Shown here: one piece after another, positions 7,017 to 9,161 of the stretch
Layout of the letters: every line of letters begins with the position of its first letter
Numbering within the stretch: the stretch's first letter is position 1
Assembly (NCBI GenBank): GCA_900556015.1
Contig: USNH01000020.1
Location: forward strand, 1-9,161
Source: an uncultured Eubacteriales bacterium
GTDB lineage: Bacteria > Bacillota_A > Clostridia > Oscillospirales > Oscillospiraceae
Reading direction: 5' to 3'
Length of the DNA: 9,161 nt
The notes under the pieces: model-generated
Database searches by the model: none
Told to the model about the DNA's origin: nothing
What the model saw: only the letters and a program-made list of their open reading frames with translations
Position numbers and translations under genes: made by a program

Positions 7017-7802
7017 CTATATGAACCGCCGGATGACCACCGGCAATCTGTTCTTCTTCGTGGGGCTGCCCACGGTATCCAGCACGCACTTGCCAAGTCC
7101 CCGGCAGGTGATCACGTCCCCCGCCGACACCGGCTTATCCGGCTTCTGACACACGGTGTAGTTCACCTGCACCGCGCCCTTTTCCACGGCCTCCGCCGCT
7201 TTGCCCCGGCTGAGGCCGAAGCCCGAGGCCAGCACGTTGTCCAGCCGCAGGGAGGACACGGTGTCCCGCACCTCCTTCACCGCCGCCTGCGGAACGGTGA
7301 GCTCCTCCAGCGGCAGGGGCGTGACCGTCAGCCTCTCGCGGCCCGCGCTGTCCCAGCTCTGCGTCAGAAAATCCAGGGACAACGGGTCTACCAGCACCTG
7401 ACAGCCGCCGCTTTCCACCAGTATATCGCCTATCTTCTCCCGGGTCAATCCCAAGGCCATCAAACTGCCCAAAAAATCACGGTGGGTCAGGGACGCGCCG
7501 CTGCGGCACACCGCACGCAGCGCCGCCACGGCGCTATCGTCCGGCTCGGCCATCCAGTCCGGCAGGAACAGCAGACGCCGGCGCTCCGCGCCCTCGTAGC
7601 CGCCCCAAAGGGCATAGCCATCCCGGTCGCCCAGGGCGTTGAGCAGCCGCGTGGCCGCCGCCTGCTCCTGGGGCGAGAGGAACGCCGTGGCGGTGGGGAT
7701 ATTCCGCAATCGGCACTGCTCCCGCTTGTCCCACACACGGCTCAGCAGCAGCCGCTCCTCCTCGGAGCGGGCGGTCTTATCCAGCAGCTCACGCCTGTCC
7801 AT
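7017..7802 (-). CDS. ylmH: YlmH, S4-domain RNA-binding protein
   Basis: 261 residues, close to the 257 of B. subtilis YlmH, a protein associated with large ribosomal subunits and ribosome-associated quality control. The family core is GGYEGAERRRLLFLPDWM (67-84) and LTHRDFLGSLMALGLTREKIGDIL (105-128). The C-terminal S4 RNA-binding domain is about 183-245 (SSLRLDNVLASGFGLSRGKAAEAVEKG, then GDVITCRGLGK). A longer open frame starts at 7868, but the ATG at 7802 is preferred: residues before it are unlike the family and overlap the exporter gene, and a GGGGGAG sequence lies just upstream. With this start it overlaps the exporter's 3' end by 14 bases. In Bacillus ylmH is near the division genes ylmD-G and divIVA; here its neighbours are an ABC exporter and UPF0291. 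Function is inferred from the family. Confidence 0.93.
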   Translation of the reverse strand: MDRRELLDKTARSEEERLLLSRVWDKREQCRLRNIPTATAFLSPQEQAAATRLLNALGDRDGYALWGGYEGAERRRLLFLPDWMAEPDDSAVAALRAVCRSGASLTHRDFLGSLMALGLTREKIGDILVESGGCQVLVDPLSLDFLTQSWDSAGRERLTVTPLPLEELTVPQAAVKEVRDTVSSLRLDNVLASGFGLSRGKAAEAVEKGAVQVNYTVCQKPDKPVSAGDVITCRGLGKCVLDTVGSPTKKNRLPVVIRRFI

Positions 7803-9161
7803 ACGTCTCCCCCACATTCTGTGTGTGATACAGACGGGCGTACTCCCCGTCCAGCGCCAGCAGCGCACGGTGACTGCCCTCCTCGGCGATGCGCCCGTCC
7901 CGGATGACCAGGATGCGGGAGGCGCTGCGGATGGTGGACAGCCGGTGGGCGATGATGAGGGTGGTGCGGCCCTTGGCCAGCCGGTCGAACGCGCCCTGTA
8001 TCCTGGCCTCCGTCACGCTGTCCAGCGCCGACGTGGCCTCGTCCAGAATCAGGATGGGCGGGTTTTTCAGGAAGATACGGGCGATGGACACACGCTGCTT
8101 CTGTCCGCCGGACAGCAGCGCGCCCCGCTCACCCACATAGGTGTCGAACCCGTCGGGCATGGCCATGATGTCGTCGTAGATCTCCGCCTGACGGGCGGCG
8201 CGCTCCACCTCCTCGTCCGATGCTCCGGGACGGCCATAGCGGATGTTTTCCCGGATGGTGTCGGCGAACAGGAACACGTCCTGCTGCACGATGCCGATGC
8301 TGCGGCGCAGGGAGCTTTGGGTGAGCTGACGCACATCGTGGCCGTCGATGGAGATCGAGCCGCTGTCCACGTCATAGAAACGGGGCAGGAGCTGGCACAG
8401 CGTGCTCTTGCCGCCGCCGGACGGGCCTACCAGCGCCACCGTCTCCCCCGCAGGGATGTGCAGTGTCACATGGTGCAGCACGTCCGTCTTGTCGCCGTAG
8501 GCGAACGTCACGTCCTCCACGTCCACGTCGCCCCGCACGTCCGTCAGCTCCTGCGCGTCCGGCGCGTCCTGAATGGTGGGCTCGGTACGCATCAGCTCCA
8601 CGAAGCGGTGCAGGCCGGCGAAGCCGTTGGAGAACATCTCGGCGAAGTTGGCCAGCTTGCGGATGGGGCTGACGAAGGTGGTGACGTACAGGGAGAAGGT
8701 GATGAGGTCCACGTAGTCCATCTCGCCCCGCATGATGAGCCAGCCGCCCACGGCGATGACCACCACCGGCAGGATGCCCGTGAAGAACTCCATCACCGCG
8801 TTGAAGCGGCCCATCTCCTTGTGGAAGCCGCGCTTGGCGGTCTTGAACACCTCGTTGGCCTCGTCGAAGCGCTGCTGCTGCTCCGCCTCGTTGGCGAACG
8901 CCTTGGTGGTACGGACGCCGGACAGGCCGGACTCGATGGCGGCGTTGATGGTGCCGGTCTTCTGCTTGGCGGCGCGGGACGCATCGCTCATCTGACGGCG
9001 GCGGCGCATGGCCGCCCACAGCAGCACCGGCATCAGCACCAGCAGCACCAGCGCCAGCTCCCACCGCACGGCGAACATCACCGCCAGCGCGCCGAAGATG
9101 GTGACGAGGGAGATGAACAGGTCCTCCGGCCCGTGGTGGGCCAGCTCCGTCAGCTCGAACA
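7789..9161 (-). CDS. ABC exporter, fused membrane and ATPase domains, N-terminus cut by window edge
   Basis: 456 residues are visible; half-transporters of this type are usually 570-610, so about 120-150 N-terminal residues, including the first membrane helices, lie beyond the right edge. The visible part opens with FELTELAHHGPEDLFISLVTIFGALAVMF, typical of the ABC exporter membrane domain. Numbering from the GTG at 9081, membrane segments are near 8-25 and 100-118, plus a weaker one near 125-142. The ATPase domain carries Walker A GPSGGGKST (219-227), Q-loop GIVQQDVFLF (263-272), signature LSGGQKQR (323-330), Walker B ILILDEATSALDS (343-355) and H-loop IIAHRLST (376-383). All catalytic residues are present, so the ATPase should be active. 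It belongs to the MsbA/multidrug/lipid exporter group, but the substrate cannot be read from the sequence. It overlaps ylmH by 14 bases and is probably cotranscribed with it. Confidence 0.95.
   Translation of the reverse strand, partial: FELTELAHHGPEDLFISLVTIFGALAVMFAVRWELALVLLVLMPVLLWAAMRRRRQMSDASRAAKQKTGTINAAIESGLSGVRTTKAFANEAEQQQRFDEANEVFKTAKRGFHKEMGRFNAVMEFFTGILPVVVIAVGGWLIMRGEMDYVDLITFSLYVTTFVSPIRKLANFAEMFSNGFAGLHRFVELMRTEPTIQDAPDAQELTDVRGDVDVEDVTFAYGDKTDVLHHVTLHIPAGETVALVGPSGGGKSTLCQLLPRFYDVDSGSISIDGHDVRQLTQSSLRRSIGIVQQDVFLFADTIRENIRYGRPGASDEEVERAARQAEIYDDIMAMPDGFDTYVGERGALLSGGQKQRVSIARIFLKNPPILILDEATSALDSVTEARIQGAFDRLAKGRTTLIIAHRLSTIRSASRILVIRDGRIAEEGSHRALLALDGEYARLYHTQNVGETYGQA
7807..7813 (-). 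promoter_or_regulatory. Ribosome binding site of ylmH inside the exporter gene
   Basis: GGGGGAG on the minus strand, four bases upstream of the preferred ATG at 7802. The core GGAG is present but the spacing is short. It lies in the Gly-Glu codons near the end of the exporter reading frame and supports the shorter ylmH start. Confidence 0.5.

Noticed and set aside
7803..7868. Extended ylmH N-terminus starting at 7868
   Set aside because: The extra 22 residues do not resemble YlmH proteins and are encoded by the out-of-frame 3' end of the exporter gene; the ATG at 7802 gives the normal family length.
6957..7907. Plus-strand open frame opposite ylmH
   Set aside because: In register with ylmH, which is a clear family member; the antisense translation has no recognisable domain.

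Overview
The window is a GC-rich chromosomal segment in which every supported gene lies on the minus strand. Gene content, order and protein style (glgB-glgC-glgD-glgA order, a GlgD subunit, YlmH, a UPF0291/DUF896 protein, an XpaC-like protein, strong AAGGAGG-type ribosome binding sites) point to a Firmicute. The high GC and the sequence character suggest a gut-type Clostridia such as the Oscillospiraceae/Ruminococcaceae; that lineage is an inference, not proven by the sequence.

Read in the direction of transcription (right to left), there are two transcription units. Unit 1 runs from the right edge to about 5550: the C-terminal part of an ABC exporter with a fused ATPase (cut by the window edge), then ylmH (S4-domain RNA-binding/ribosome quality control protein), a 70-residue UPF0291 (DUF896) protein, and a membrane protein of the XpaC family. 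The genes overlap or are separated by fewer than 20 bases, so they are probably cotranscribed. The unit closes with a 14-bp hairpin directly after the XpaC stop codon.

A short intergenic region (5398-5586) follows. It holds that terminator, a near-consensus vegetative promoter (TTGACG, 17-base spacer, TACAAT), and an 18-bp palindrome with a central CG just downstream of the -10 box, placed where a repressor would block transcription. A leader of roughly 90 bases precedes glgB.

Unit 2 is the glycogen biosynthesis operon glgB-glgC-glgD-glgA, running off the left edge. GlgC with the non-catalytic-looking GlgD makes ADP-glucose, GlgA polymerises it into alpha-1,4-glucan, and GlgB adds alpha-1,6 branches. 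Junctions glgB/glgC and glgC/glgD are ATGA overlaps, while glgA follows glgD after 16 bases. The order is that of the Bacillus subtilis glgBCDAP operon, so glgP may lie beyond the left edge.

I see no RNA genes, mobile elements, CRISPR arrays or phage genes, and no clear new system. The most useful second-look items are the promoter/operator upstream of glgB, the XpaC-like protein with a possible winged-helix segment, and the placement of ylmH beside an ABC exporter.
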